Positions 46,513 through 59,536 of a stretch of 64,000 nt of DNA are shown in pieces. The notes beneath the pieces are model-generated. The model saw only the letters and a program-made list of their open reading frames with translations. It did not search any database and was not told the DNA's origin. The position numbers and the translations under genes were made by a program. Position 1 is the stretch's first letter. Each line of letters opens with the position of its first letter. The DNA is from Paragorgia papillata (Eukaryota; Cnidaria; Anthozoa; Scleralcyonacea; Coralliidae), in contig JAWNZC010000174.1 of assembly GCA_035771165.1 (NCBI GenBank), positions 654,501 to 718,500 of the forward strand, read 5' to 3'.

Positions 46513-48236
46513 TATGGGAAATCTTGCTCCACACAGCTGGTACAGGTTCTGGAATGCATTGGTCATCAACTTGACTTGGGAAAACAGACGGACGTAATCT
46601 ACCTGGATATGAGTAAAGCGTTTGATAGAGTTCGCCACAGCGTAATTCTTGAAAAACTAGGAGATATAAATATCCATGGAAACCTCCATTCTTGGTTTTG
46701 TTCTTACTTATCGGGACGCAAACAGCGCGTTACTATTCCAGGAACTACTTCGTCTACGCTTCCAGTTACATCAGGCGTCCCACAAGGATCTATTCTTGGT
46801 CCAATTCTCTTCCTACTCTACGTTAACGACCTACACGACTCTGTGGCGTCTTCATCCATTGCTTGTTTTGCTGACGACACGAAACTGTTTAAGACCATAA
46901 ACTCCTCTTCGGATGCGGATCTCCTCCAAGAAGACCTAAACAAACTGAACGATTGGTCACTGTCTTCTGGATTAAACTTCAACGAGCAGAAAACAAAGTG
47001 CCAAACGATCACTCGTAGAAAGGTTCCAGTGTATCATCAATACACTCTCAAAGGGCAGACCATCGAAAAGCTTGAAGCAGAGCGTGATCTTGGTGTATGG
47101 GTGACCCATGACTTAACCTGGTGCAAACAGGTTGCTGCCCAAGTTACAACCGCGAACAGGTTTCTTGGCTGCGTCCGTCGCTCTTTGGGGGAGATCACTG
47201 ACATTTCAGTTCGACGAACAATATACCTTGCTATTGTTCGACCACACCTCGGATACGCAACCCAGGTGTGGTCACCGCAATCTATTGACCTGATCAGACG
47301 TGTCGAAAGAGTGCAACACCGTGCTACTAAAGTTATCCTGAATCTACCATTTCGCACCACGACAACCTACAAACAACGACTACTGTAGTACTGTCTCTCA
47401 ATTGTTTCCAATATCCTACTGGCATGAATATCACGACTTAACCTTCTTCTTCAAAGCTGTGAACAACCTAATCGAAATCAACCCTGACATCCTACCTACT
47501 CCATATATGCCACTCAGAACAACAAGAAACAACTCAAACCCCGATATTCCTCACTTCCGTCCTCGCAAATGTAGAACAGTCACATTCCAACGATCTTTCT
47601 TTACAAGAATGTGTAGAACATGGAACACTCTACCGTGCGAAATGCGTAGAAAGGGAACCACTCTTAGACAGTTCAAGAGCCAGCTTCAGCTTTACTACCA
47701 AGCAGCAGTGGAGCAGCTGTACGACCCTGAAGACCCGAGGTCATGGAAAACCATCTGCTTGAGGTGCAACACAGCGCACAGTCTTATTAGTGTGATCTGC
47801 TGTTGTATCTAATAACTAATTAATTGTTAATTATTGATTGTTGGTTGCTGATTGTTGGATACCAATTGCTAATTGCTAATTAATGATAATTGTCGGATAA
47901 ATTATTGGCAATTGGTGGTTGATAGTTTGTAGTTGGCGACTGACGATTAATACTTGATAATTAGTAAATAAGAACTAATAATTAATACTTGACAATAATT
48001 TATGGTTAATAATTAATACTTACAAAATAATAATTAACACAACCTAAATAATTAATATGGCCTTTTCTTTTTGTTTGGGACCGCAGTAATTGGCGTTCGC
48101 TGTTGCGGCAACCCTGCCACATTATTATATATTTTACGATTTATTTTATTATATATATATTTTTTTAATTTTAATTAATTCCTAGTCTTGTTGAACCTTG
48201 TGGCAAAACTTAATAAATAAATAAATAAATAAATAA
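46513..48236 (+). pseudogene. CR1/L2-like reverse transcriptase, 5'-truncated, inserted in the array
   Basis: The frame opens at about 46515 (STQLVQVLECIGHQLDLGKQ) and runs to a stop at 47388, then continues in another frame 47402-47812. Reverse-transcriptase motifs are VIYLDMSKAFDRVRH, SGVPQGSILGPILFLLYVND and CFADDTKLF (catalytic DD), followed by thumb and C-terminal sequence (LGVWVTHDLTW, RVQHRATKVI, TWNTLPCEMR). The endonuclease is missing. The 3' UTR ends in an (AATA)n tail at 48212-48236. Both edges join the GTAAGT array directly. Confidence 0.9.
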
Positions 48237-48352
48237 GTCAGTGTAAGTAAGTATAAGTAAGTATAAGTCAGTGTAAGTCAGTGTAAGTCAGTATAAGTCA
48301 GTGTAAGTATAAGTCAGTGTAAGTCAGTGTAAGTAAGTGTAAGTCAGTATAA

Positions 48353-48475
48353 AGCCGGTTTTCCACTAGGCGGAATTTTTCTTTGTCTTTTCTAATTAGT
48401 TCACCCGAGAAATCACAAGACAAAGAAAATTTCCGCTCCGCGCGCAAAATTCCGCCTCGTGGAAAACAGGCTTAA
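48353..48475. mobile_element. Fold-back MITE, family B, inserted in the array
   Basis: AAAGCCGGTTTTCCACTAGG ... GCGGAATTTTTCTTTGTC and the inverse, related to 9069-9222; the GTAAGT-rich repeats continue on either side. Confidence 0.8.
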
Positions 48476-49189
48476 GTAAGTGTAAGTCAGTATAAGTCAG
48501 TCAGTAAGTAAGTGAAATTCTTTACTGCCTCCATAATTGAACATGAATAAATTAAAAATGTTCAAAAAAATAATTAGAATACATCTTTTCGGTATTTTTT
48601 AAGTAATAAAAAAAATTAACAAAACTAACTAATCATCGATAACTGTCAATATAACTGGCTATTTTAATAGTCGCAGAAATATATTCCGCTACACCGATAT
48701 ACAAATGTTTTAACAGATCACTTGGGTATTCTTGCAGCGTCCCTATGTCACCAAAAAAATTATATAAAAGACTGTCATCATCTAGCATGCTGAGCTTAGC
48801 TGAAATATCTACAGGTAGGCAATCTATGAACCAGTCATAAAATCTTTCTCTTATTTCAGCTGTTTCTCTACAATACAGCATGGAGTGCTTGACAGGATTT
48901 TTGTAATTCCTGCTACAAGCATTACAAAACATCTCTTTGTCTCCGTTAAAACGCACACTACCAACAAGGAATGATCCACAAAGGCCTTTGACTATAGTAG
49001 ACACATGTTTAACCATTAAGTTACTTTCCTGGTCCAGCTTTAGCCACATATTGGGTGACAATTCTTTAACAGCATGTCGGTATAGTTGAAGTCCAGGTTT
49101 ACTTTGTATCTTTAACATCCATGCTGCATTCTCTAAATTTCCAATATTTCCAGTTACTATCCTTCTCCATACAGATTTACTTGGAAAGT

Positions 49190-49383
49190 ATCTCCCTGTG
49201 CTGAATAAAATCGTCTGGCGTTAGCCAGATAAAATACTAAAGACTCGTCTTCAAATGGTTAAAGAGATAGGTTTTAACACTTTGAGGCCTGGACCTCTCC
49301 CTGTGCTGAATAAAATCGTCTGATGTCAGCCAGATAAAATACTAAAGACTCGTCTTCAGGCTTCAAAGGGATAAGATTAATGC
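49190..49383 (-). repeat. Tandem pair of the CTGGCGTTAGCCAG repeat inserted in copy B
   Basis: Two units of CTCCCTGTGCTGAATAAAAT ... GACTCGTCTTCA about 100 bases apart. Copy A has only about 15 unrelated bases at this position (GACCTTAAAAATTCC). Confidence 0.75.
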
Positions 49384-50069
49384 CTCCATGTGACTCCACA
49401 TGTCATACTTTTCTAGGACTGTTATGATGTCGGGTATAAACCCAGTAATTTTATGTGGATTCCATTTCCATTTTATCAATCGTAACAAAAATTTTACGAT
49501 AAATGCAATATTCACTTGCTGTTACTAATCGCCCCAGAAACATGAGTTTACGTTTGTTAATTTCGGCCTCAACAGACCAAAGACCAAGCAATCCACGTGC
49601 AGAAGATCCTGGAGTACCAGGATTTTTGGTAGAGCAATTATTTTCCATAATTTTGTAGCCACCAGTGGGTTTATGCCATTTATTCTGCAGCCTATATTAG
49701 CTAAACCGATCCCATAACTCTGTCCTGCCCGAGCGTATTAATGCCTACATGCCATACTTTACCAAGATTAGACCAGACTTCTTTTTCCTCGATTTTATTA
49801 CCACCTACGAACCACTTTCGTTCTTCCTGTGCCAAAGATTTCTTCGGTTTTTCTCCGAATGTTAATACCACTGTTTTTCCTTCATTAAAGGTTAGCCTCC
49901 ATTTACAACTGTATTGATGTAATTGTACAAGCATACAGTCAACACCATTTTTCAATCTCGACATCATAGTGAGATCATATGCATCAGCGAACATTGGTGT
50001 CCCGACATACGAGTTATAGATTTATCCCAGCTGATAAACTTTTCAATTTTTTAATAAGATCATCAATAA

Positions 50070-50560
50070 ACAAGACACCTGGGTCAGGTGTTCACTCGGG
50101 CTACTGGAAAGTGCAGAGGTCCCTATAACGCGCGAGCAAAGAGGTGGGAGACTGGGAGTGGGCCGAGGAAGATCAGATCGAAGGCTGATGTCAACAAGGC
50201 ATTTTTTCGCGTCTGTAATAACTTCGTCTATTCTGTCTTCATGGACAAACTTTGTCAGTAAGATTACTGATACAAGTCTAAACGTCATTCGTCACCGAAA
50301 ATAGTCAAAGCACTATCTAATTCTCCGATAGAAAACACAATTCGCAATACACAAAACACTATTGCCTGTATTTAAGGTATTTCCACACAGCGTTCATATG
50401 TCGAGTCCCTTCGGGTGTTAAATATCAACACAGCACGATCATGTTTAATCAGCGATTGTATCAAGATACCTGCCAGCGAAATTACTGAACAATAACTACG
50501 TCTGTGAACACACTGAACATGTCCAAGAAAGAACACTTCACTTCAAACAACTTGATCAGA
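50070..50560. repeat. Dispersed element, inverse of 53425-53740
   Basis: AACAAGACACCTGGGTCAGG...CACTCGGGCTACTG and, further on, TAAATATCAACACAGCACGATCATGTTTA match the inverse of CAGTAGCCCGAGTGAACGCC and CATGATGCTGTGTTGATATTTA at 53425-53740. Confidence 0.6.
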
Positions 50561-50949
50561 CATCAGGAAAGCGACGATTTATAGAAATAACGTATGAAAT
50601 TTTAGCACGCATCAGTTTCGCAAAGCCCGACGGGATGACGTAATGATTGCCATTTCGAAACATAGACAAAAAAATAATAAAAATAACGGAGCCGAAACCT
50701 AGACTCGTCTACCACAGGTAGCCCGAGTAATAACAAGAATAACCGCGGGGAAAGTACTCCACCTTGACACGTTCCTTGCAAGACAGCATATTGCATATAA
50801 AAACATATTCTGTCATCTCTGAATACCAGCTTTTTATAGGTCTTTAATGTATATATTCTAACTGGAAATTTTCCTCCACCAAAATTACATACGTAGGTAG
50901 GTAGGTGGTGGGTAAAGTAAGTAGAGTCAGTCGAGTCGTGGAGTGGAGT

Positions 50950-51188
50950 AGCGTAGAGTATAGACTGTCGAGTAGAGTAGAGTAGAGTAGAGTAGAGTAG
51001 AGTAGAGTAGAGTAGAGTAGAGTAGAGTAGAGTAGAGTAGAGTAGAGTAGAGTAGAGTAGAGTAGAGTAGAGTAGAGTAGAGTAGAGTAGAGTAGAGTAG
51101 AGTAGAGTAGAGCACAAACAAACAAACAAACAAACAAACAAACAAACAAACAAACAAACAAACAAACAAACAAACAAACAAACAAACG
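50950..51188. repeat. Compound microsatellite (GAGTA)n(CAAA)n
   Basis: About 28 units of GTAGA followed directly by about 19 of CAAA. It starts only about 45 bases inside the GRB2 intron from the 5' splice site at 51232. LLYST and CLFV frames are translations of the repeat. Confidence 0.92.
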
Positions 51189-51199
51189 AATAATAATTA

Positions 51200-51433
<234 letters not shown>

Positions 51434-52174
51434 TTACTCAGATGCTTATTACAGAAACTTATGAATACAACGAAAAGTAATTTCAACAGACAAATTCCCA
51501 GTGCAGCCAGGTGGAGAATCCGACACTTTAAAACCCAAATACAATATTATTTGAGATGGGCTATAATTGAGATATAACACGCCAAAATATTTCTGATTTG
51601 AGCTTCAATTCTTGTAATATTAAAGTTTGTATACCCAAAATAGTAACAAAAATGACGTCGAAGTATAAGCATAATTCGCATATACACAATGTTCTGTTGC
51701 AAGAGAAATATTACTCAGTTCAGACATTAATAGCTTGCTTTAATAGCAGTTCTATATTTTATCAATTTTTCACTCAAATCTTCAATCAGTGGTTTATTAT
51801 ATGAAAAGAATTAAAGAAGAAAGGAACACAAATGCCTACGTTGACGTCATCCTCATTAACATTTTAGAAATACAAACCTCGATATAACAATAAATAAAAG
51901 CTCAAATAAAAAACTATTTGACAATCGACTATTCACTTTACATTGAACAGATGTCAGTAATATCGTATTTGGGTTCATAGGTTATTCCGCTATTCTGGCT
52001 TAAAGTGTCCGCGGCAGTTTAGACAAATAGACTTCAAAGCCAAAGTTGGAGCCTGAAAATTTCATATCTTTCAAATGGACCTTTCCATTCCATTCTGATC
52101 AAATGTCCCACTCATGAGCTGCAGCGAAAAAAAACAGCCAACGAAATATATTTTACCCGTATACAGGTAGCAGA

Positions 52175-52945
52175 AAAGCGCTTGAAAACATCCCATGCTT
52201 ACATTTAAGGATCATATCAAGGAACAGCTGAAAAAGGCGTATGCAAAAACTGGAGCGCTTCGTAGAATTAAACAATTTGTTCCGCCAGATGTAATGACAC
52301 GATTATATAAAGAATTTGTTCTTCCACATTTAGAGTACTGCGGTCCAGTTCTAGTTGGCATCGCAAAGACACAATCAAATAAACTAGAGGACGCCAATTT
52401 CTATATTATTAGAACAAGCTTGGGGCTACCTAAATCTTTCACTTATGAAAAAAGGCCCTTCATTCAGTAAATTTAAGAACACTCCAACAACGTAGATATT
52501 TTCAATCACTAGTTTTATTTTTTAAATGTAAGATAGAACAAGGTCCATCGTATATTCAGAACTTTTTAAAATTACGAATATCTCCTTATAATTTGCGTGG
52601 CTCTGGTACAGAACTGGAACAATGTCGCTTTAATTCAAAGTGGTTAAAAAATTATTTTTCTTACATTACCAGTCACCTTTGGAATAATCTGCCGGTTGAA
52701 ATTCGAGCAGCACCAAATCCAAATACAAACACTTTTAGAAGAATGCTCAATGATGTAGAACTAACCCCGTTTTTGTATAATAACTAATATTTTACATTGT
52801 TAACTAATTCCTATTGTAGTCTAGAACATTATTTCCTTTATAATTTTATAGGTAATCTTAATATTTGATATTTATAACACGTGCGCGTTTTAACGAGTTT
52901 GTAACTCCTAGGCGTTATGTGTATAAATAAATTATTGTATTGTAT
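52175..52945 (+). pseudogene. CR1-like C-terminal fragment with (TATTG)n tail
   Basis: From about 52194: TFKDHIKEQLKKAYAKTGAL, LYKEFVLPHLEYCGPVLVG, LGLPKSFTYEKRP, then a frameshift near 52465 and LRTLQQRRYFQSLVLFFKCK, GPSYIQNFLKLRISPYNLRG, SHLWNNLPVEIRAAPN to a stop at 52785. It ends in TATTG repeats at about 52935. Same family as the minus-strand piece at 15780-16190. It lies antisense within the GRB2 intron. Confidence 0.85.
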
Positions 52946-52974
52946 TGTATTGGGGTCCATGAAGCAAAGATTAA

Positions 52975-53285
52975 GACTGTCTTGTTTGAAAGAACACTTA
53001 AAATGACAAAGTACCATTTTTGCAGCTTTTCATTTCCTTGCTTCGTTGTTGAGATATTTCAGGTTGTTTGATTGAACATTTTGACATTACATGTGCACAA
53101 TGAGTTATTGGAGAAGGTTACGTACGAATCTTTGCTATTACCAAACAAAAATAATTCAAAGTAAACATGTCGGCGTGAATCTCCCACAACACCAAACATG
53201 TAGATTTTCAGGTCATTGTTTGATAATAGCAGCGATATATAACTCATTATGCACGTGCGACATCAAAATGTTCAATTACTCGGGC
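52975..53285. mobile_element. Fold-back MITE, family C, split
   Basis: GAAAGAACACTTAAAATGAC ... CTTGCTTCGTTGTTGAGATA ... TTGATAATAGCAGCGATATA. The expected right arm (AAACTGAAATAACTCAAGAA) appears only at 53748, after the insertion at about 53290-53740. Confidence 0.65.
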
Positions 53286-53424
53286 TATCTGTGGTAGACG
53301 ATACCATTCGAATACCAAAGCGATTTCGAATACCAAAGTATCTACAATGCCAAACTTACAAAGCTAAGCACGAATATAAACATGAATACATTGCTATATG
53401 AAAACTCATGTTTAATTTTATTGT

Positions 53425-53740
53425 CTTGCTCAAATGCTGTAATTAAAAAGCACAAGGAACGTGATGTAAACTTGCAAGTGACACCGATAAGTAAACATGA
53501 TGCTGTGTTGATATTTAATACCCGAAGACACTCGACATATCAACGTTGTATGGAAGTACGTTAAATACAGGCAATCGTGTTTTGAGAATTGTGTTTTCTT
53601 TCAAAGATTTTGTTTTGCCTCGCAGCGTCTTCTCTCCCAAAACGGAACACCTGCTGCCGTACTATATGCAAGCGCCTCCGTACTCACTGCGATTTTGCAG
53701 TAGCCCGAGTGAACGCCTAACCAGGCGTCTTGTTTGCATA
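53425..53740. repeat. Dispersed element, inverse of 50070-50560
   Basis: Shares two long blocks with 50070-50560 in opposite orientation; separates the arms of the family C element. Confidence 0.6.
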
Positions 53741-53873
53741 TTAAACAAACTGAAATAACTCAAGAACGAAGCAAGGAAACGGAGAAATACATAACATTTC
53801 AGCTAGTAAATATTTAGTTAAAAGTTTGCATCATATAAAGGATAATTGACTATTAAGAATATAAGATACATAC

Positions 53874-53895
53874 TTTACTGACAAAGAGAAATCTC
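53874..53895 (-). CDS. GRB2: GRB2/Drk adaptor, probable 22-nt microexon in SH2
   Basis: On the minus strand, a long pyrimidine tract and TTCTTGTAG precede 22 nt (GAGATTTCTCTTTGTCAGTA plus AA), followed by donor GTATGT. With one base from the previous exon and one from the next it encodes GDFSLSVK, the exact SH2 segment that should precede [10 protein letters not shown] in GRB2. The phases (2 bases in, 2 bases out) fit the exon at 51233-51416. No GRB2-like residues are encoded upstream of the acceptor. The exon before it (FLIRES region) was not found in the window. Confidence 0.75.
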
Positions 53896-53924
53896 CTACA
53901 AGAAAAAAAACAAACATGTTAGTT

Positions 53925-55080
53925 GGTCAGTTGGTTAGCCAGTCTGACTACTGTACTACCAAAATCACTAGTGTGTCTATTGCTAAAGAAAAAAAGTTGT
54001 TTGGAAGGCGGCCAAACGTTGTTTATATGACGCCAAGCTCATCAAGGCAGCGTGGTGTGTGAACGAAATCAACAAATTCTGTTGAACAAGATGTTTCTTT
54101 TTTGAACGGAGTGTAGTACCGTTTACATTAATTTCACACTGTCCAAAATGTCCAAAATTAACATCTTGTTCAACTGAATTCGCAACCTCGTCCCCAGGGT
54201 GTTTGGGGAAGGAAGCGAGCAGGCCGACCAAACGCCCTGGCAAAGGCTGGAATCACGTGAGAAAATATTCCAATATATTTGGAAAATTTTCCCGCCAGAT
54301 TGACCACCGGGCTTCCGGTCGTATGTACGTCCGCTTAAATATTTGAATGAACTGAATTAATTAAATAAGCCGTTGTACAAGTCAATATAATTTATTGTCT
54401 CTACGAGAAATCCAACATGCTAAAATAGCTAAAAATAACCTTAACACACTGAAATAAACAAAATACACTTGCCTGGGTTGTTGTTCGTGGCGAATTTGCG
54501 ATGATATGTTGGTTTGAAGAGTTTCGTGATTGCTGCAGACCAAGCCGTAATAATAATATTGGCGGAGCAATCACGAAACTTAACCGACATATCATCGCAA
54601 ACTCACCACAAACAACCCAGGCAAGTGTATTTGTTTATTTCAGCGTGTTAAGGTTATTTTGACCTAATTTAGCATGTTGGATTTCTCGTAGAGACAATAA
54701 ATTGTATTGACTTGTACAACGGCTTATTTAATGATTCAGTTCATTCAAATAGATAAGCTGACGTACATAGACCGGAAACCCGGTGATCAATCTGGTGGAA
54801 AATGTTCCAAATATATTGGAATATTTTCTCACGTGATTCCAGCCTTTGCCAGGGCGTTTGATCGGCCTTCTCGCTTCCTTCCTCAAACGCCCTGGGGACG
54901 AGGTTGCTGAATTCGTTTATTTCGTTAAATTCGTTCGCACGCCACGCTCCATTCCTGAGCTCGACGACATATAAACATTAACGTTCAGCGCCTTCCAAAT
55001 AACCTTTTCTATTCTGGAAAAGACACTCCAGTAATTTTGGTAGTATTTTAACTGTCTGCCAGCCTGCCAACCTGTCACTT
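53925..55080. mobile_element. Outer fold-back element split by a Mutator-like MITE
   Basis: TTGGAAGGCGGCCAAACGTT and GTTTATATGACG in the left half are mirrored by CGACATATAAACATTAACGT and GCGCCTTCCAAATAACC on the right; further out, CAGTTGGTTAGCCAGTC against CTGCCAGCCTGCC. The MITE 54183-54906 sits near its centre. Confidence 0.6.
54183..54906. mobile_element. Mutator-like fold-back MITE, 9-bp target duplication
   Basis: A 724-bp element, ends CAACCTCGTCCCCAGGG and the inverse, arms matching over most of the length (TGGAATCACGTGAGAAAATA, ATTTATTGTCTCTACGAGAA). CTGAATTCG flanks both sides exactly (54174-54182, 54907-54915). Confidence 0.88.
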
Positions 55081-56397
55081 AGTCAGTTGTTGGTTGGCCA
55101 GTCAGTCGGTCGGTCTGTCTATATGTCAGTTGGTTGGCCAGTCTGCCTGCTTGTTTGACTACTGTACTGTTTACTGTTTACCGTCTGTCTGTCTGTCTTC
55201 AGCCTGGCGTCCTGTCAGTTCATAAGACCTGTTGATCGGTCGGTTGACAAGTCTGTCTGCCTGCGTCACCCACTTGTCAACCTGCCTGCCTTTTTTCTGA
55301 TTAGTGAAAAGTATCGTATGGGCGTTCTCATTGGCTAGCAGTCTTTACTGTTACAATGTTGCGTTCAGCAGTTCAACAAACAAACAAACAAACAAACAAA
55401 CAAACAAACAAACAAACAAACTCCATTTTAAAAAGTCGGATCGTCTTGTTATCTTATATTGTGAGCAGAGCTCTCAATAGCCTGAACTGTGATACAGCAT
55501 TCTCACCCCATTACATACTGTCCGACGTTACAGATTCTATCGAGTTTTTTGAATGACAATAGGACATCCGGATAGCCTGCACAAGATCTAGATGCTAACA
55601 TCCAGGCTTGAACCTTATGTGGAGTCGAGATTCCAAACTGGTCTATTAGCCACTTTGGAAAAACGCACACGTACTGCAGGTCTAGATGACTACATGTAAA
55701 ACAACTTGTGTTTTGCAACAGCTTTTGGGATGGCTCCTAGAGGCAAATCTCTGCTGAAATTATTTTCTCGCACCGGTAACGCAACAGGTCAAATTTCATT
55801 GCGTTGCTGGCACGAGGAGGAAACCGCACATGTATTATATCTCGCGCGGTAACGCAACTGTAGCCTGACGCCTTCGGCAATCATTGCCTAGAGTTAAAAT
55901 GGTTTAGCTTCCTGCAACAATTGTCGGAAGTATTAAATTACACAGGCATTGTTTTAGCAGGAAACACAACGTTTATTTCAAGCTGGTCAATAAAATTCGC
56001 TTTAGAATGATCAGTGTGATGTACTAATGTACAGGAAGCTGGTTTTCTTCTCTTGAATAGTCTCCGTTTAATAGAGCAGATATAGATCGGTCAACCGTTA
56101 ATGTCCTCGAAAAAAGAACAATGAAAAAACAACAATGTTTGTTACTATCTTTCAAAGTAAGGAAATCACACTCGCATGAATTCTTCAAAGAATCAAAGTG
56201 TCAGGGACAGCACTCAGCAGTAATAATGGAACTCCCTGACGAAAATAGCATTCTTTCTTTTCAGCAGCAAATGTAGAACCCACAAACGTTTTGTTTATAT
56301 TAGAATCGACTTTACAGCAACATCATTGCCAAAGCCAAAGTTTCGTTCTTTAACGCGCAATTGGTGTTATTTGCAGTTCTTGTTCTTGTAAACTAAG
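55081..56397. other. No gene; GTCTGYCTG-rich tract and (CAAA)n
   Basis: 55030-55290 is rich in GTCAGTCGGTCGGTCTGTCT-like words. 55374-55420 is about 11 CAAA units. A 71-codon minus-strand frame (55503-55718) has no domain I recognise. The rest has nothing supportable. Confidence 0.5.
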
Positions 56398-56506
56398 GCC
56401 CCGTTTACACTAGAGCAAAAGTATCCGGATTCACATTGTTTTTCATCCTCATGGGAATAAAAAACAATGTGAATCCGGATACTTTTGCTCTAGTGTAAAC
56501 GGGGTC
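56398..56506. mobile_element. Fold-back MITE, family D-like
   Basis: GGCCCCGTTTACACTAGAGC ... and the perfect inverse; arms about 50 bp around CATCCTCATG. Confidence 0.85.
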
Positions 56507-56796
56507 TAAGTGTTGCAACACCGCCATAAAATCATCACATATATAGCCACTTCTGTCGCACCCGCAATGCAAAAAATTTGACCCGTTGCATTACCAGCGT
56601 GAGAGAAAACTCACACAGTATCCCGGGCTTTCAAGGGCCGTGGAGCTGGGGGGCGGGCAAGGGCAGCAATTGCTCCCCCCCACTTTTTTCTTGATTTTGA
56701 GTCGTTCTTTATAATGTTGTTGAGATCAATGAATAGCGTATCGGGTGCGTATGAAAATCCATCGTCCTTTTATTTCTTTTGATAACCATCAACAGG

Positions 56797-57478
56797 CTTC
56801 GACACAAATTAAGGTCTTCGTTAAGGTTTGCAGGGTCATTTCTGTAAAGCGCTCTCAATTCGTCAGAATTTATGCCACAAAAATAAAATAGATATCGTTA
56901 GAAAGCTATGAATTTATAGAATACAGTGGTGTCTTTGGGTTCGCGATAAACACAAACCGTTAATAGTTGTGAATTTTTTAATTAATAGAGGGCTTCACTC
57001 GGGGCGACTTAAGAACAAAGCGTTTCATTTTGTTCAAAAAAATTCTTCGCAGTTCGATTCCGAGATAAATGTCCAGCAAAACGGTGTCAGCGTTTTTTTA
57101 TTTATTGCCTGGTTTTGAAGTTGTGACTTATTTTGTCCGAATGTTGGTCGAAAAACAGCATTTTTAACTTTGGTCGTCAATAAAATCGGCAAAACTCGAC
57201 ATATAAAAAAACGCTGACACCGTTTTGCTGGAAATTTATCTCGGAATCAAACTACAAAAAAGATTTTAAACAAAATAAAACGCTGTTTACCCGAGTCGTC
57301 CCGAGTGAAGCGCTCTGGTTTTAATTAAAAAAAACACAATTGACAAAGACACCATTGTATTCTACAAATTAATAGCTTTCTAACGATATCTATTTTATTT
57401 TTGTGGCATAAATTCTGACGAATTGAGTGCGCTTTACAAATGACCCTGAAAACCTATACGAAGACCTTAATGTACAAA
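56797..57478. mobile_element. Large fold-back element
   Basis: The left arm (AAATTAAGGTCTTCGTTAAG, AAATAGATATCGTTAGAAAG, GTGTCTTTG) is mirrored on the right (CTTTCTAACGATATCTATTT, GAAGACCTTAATGTAC). Inner arms around AACGGTGTCAGCG also match. Non-coding. Confidence 0.75.
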
Positions 57479-57993
<515 letters not shown>

Positions 57994-57997
57994 CTAC

Positions 57998-58585
57998 TAG
58001 CCTAGTTTCTAGGCCTTTTTCGTTTCCGCCACGAGCTTGGCGGCGTAGTCGGTTTGGGTTCTTAATTGGGAAGACTGGGGAGACGCTGAAAACGAGAAGA
58101 CCTAGCAAAATTCGGAAAAAGGTCCTGCTCAAAATCGTTTTGGACCTTCGAGTGTTCCTGGGATATAGCACATCTATACCGTAAACAACACCGAGTTACG
58201 GTATAAAAGCATAAGGATGTCTGCGAAGATTTTACCAAAGATCTTGGGGATCGGAAGAGGGAAATTATGGAATATATTCCAATTGGAGCCCGAAATGAAA
58301 AGATTAACTGTTTAACTTTCGGCGGTTGCACAAGGAAAGCTAGTGATAAGAAAGCTAGGCTACTGAAACTTCGTCGATCTGAGGTGAGCAGGCTTGTATT
58401 ATTTTATGCAGAAAAATAGTAAATGTCAGAAAACACTTAGAACATCATAACATCACAATTCTTCCTCAATAAAAAACCATTCAAGCTGTAAAGTGAAAGT
58501 GTTTACGAATTTTGCTAGGCCTTCCCCAGCAGGTCCGTTCGGGTCACTTCCGAAACGCGTTAACCGAGGCCTAGAAACTAGGCTA
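57998..58585. mobile_element. Mutator-like TIR element, 9-bp target duplication
   Basis: A 588-bp element beginning TAGCCTAGTTTCTAGGCC and ending in the inverse; GAACACTAC flanks both ends exactly (57989-57997, 58586-58594). Open frames on both strands inside have no recognisable domain. Confidence 0.85.
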
Positions 58586-58825
58586 GAACACTACAACACT
58601 GTATAAATGCTCTGATATGGGTGTCAAGTGCTGACCTATACATGTCTATAACGGAACTGGACTGCAGGTCCCCGGTACTTTTGTATTGCATGAAGCGTCT
58701 CCATTTTTAAGAGCAATACCTTGTTAGGCGTTCCACTGGTTAAAGTATAAACTGAGGTGTTGGCAACTCACACCAATACCTCATTTGAAGAAATGGCTTT
58801 GAGACAAACCGTTTACGCAGAAATT

Positions 58826-58904
58826 GAAGGCTACGTTTACACGGTACCGGACAAATTCGAGACCGGTTTCCGAATTCGTCGGGTACCGTGTAAACGGGGA
58901 CTTC
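58826..58904. mobile_element. Short fold-back MITE, family D-like
   Basis: GAAGGCTACGTTTACACGGT ... ACCGTGTAAACGGGGACTTC; arms about 35 bp. Confidence 0.8.
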
Positions 58905-59404
58905 AAAGATGTTGAAATACGTCAAGTAAATTTTGGTATGCCACAAGGTTCTGTGTCAAAACGTTTTTCTTTGCCATGTTTATTGTAGAATAAAGCAAGT
59001 AAAAGTAAGCCCAAAACTGACAGTTAAAACCTCTTCTCAAACATTAAGAAAGTTAAGAAACGTATATTAAAGACAAAAAAAAAAACACATTCAGGATTAA
59101 CTTTTAAAAAGAAACCTACACGTACAGCGTACTGTAAATATATTCAAATTTAGTTGCACTTTTTGCTTACCAGCAAGTGTTTCTGGCTTTCAAAATGTTT
59201 GTCAATTCTCAGCTTGCTTTTCTATGAAAATTAGTCCAATGCCCTTTTCCAGCTCATAAGACATGGCTGGCCAAAAGCTGGCCTGTTAATTTTGTGGTTC
59301 AGACCTAACAAGATGGCCCCTGATAGCGTGTAATTGGGCCATTTTTTTGAGGGGCACCACAGTGGTACAGTAGCAGTACTTAATAGGTGTAAAACAAGGC
59401 ATAC
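58905..59404. other. No gene recognised
   Basis: AT-rich spacer; short frames only. Confidence 0.4.
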
Positions 59405-59536
59405 ATATATATATATAGGATATTACACGGCGGCGCGAAGATATGAATTTTATCTTCGAGTGGGGGAAACCACTTGCCACGAGAAGATACAATTCATATC
59501 TTCAAGCCACCGTGTAATGTTCTTTTTATTATATAG
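59405..59536. mobile_element. Fold-back MITE (TATTACACGG ends)
   Basis: TATTACACGGCGGCGCGAAG ... TATCTTCGAGTG and the inverse CACGAGAAGATA ... CCACCGTGTAATG. Confidence 0.8.

Larger units (their letters stand above)
48513..50880 (-). mobile_element. Non-LTR retrotransposon, copy B (interrupted, 5'-truncated)
   Basis: Minus-strand blocks from the 5' side: LQGTCQGGVLSPRLFLLL (motif B of reverse transcriptase, about 50790-50740), then MFADAYDLTMMSRLKNGVDC (FADD-type motif with the second D lost, about 49990), KWRLTFNEGKTVVLTFGE, SARGLLGLWSVEAEINKRKL (about 49600-49530) and the intact tail ORF 49118-48633 ending DSYR. Interrupted by a dispersed element at about 50070-50690 and by the tandem pair at 49190-49383. 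It contains the empty site for the THAP transposon (49112-49115). Confidence 0.8.

Noticed and set aside
55503..55718. 71-aa minus-strand frame with WLIDQFGISTPHKVQAW
   Set aside because: It looked protein-like, but I could not tie it to any family and it has no neighbours supporting a gene.
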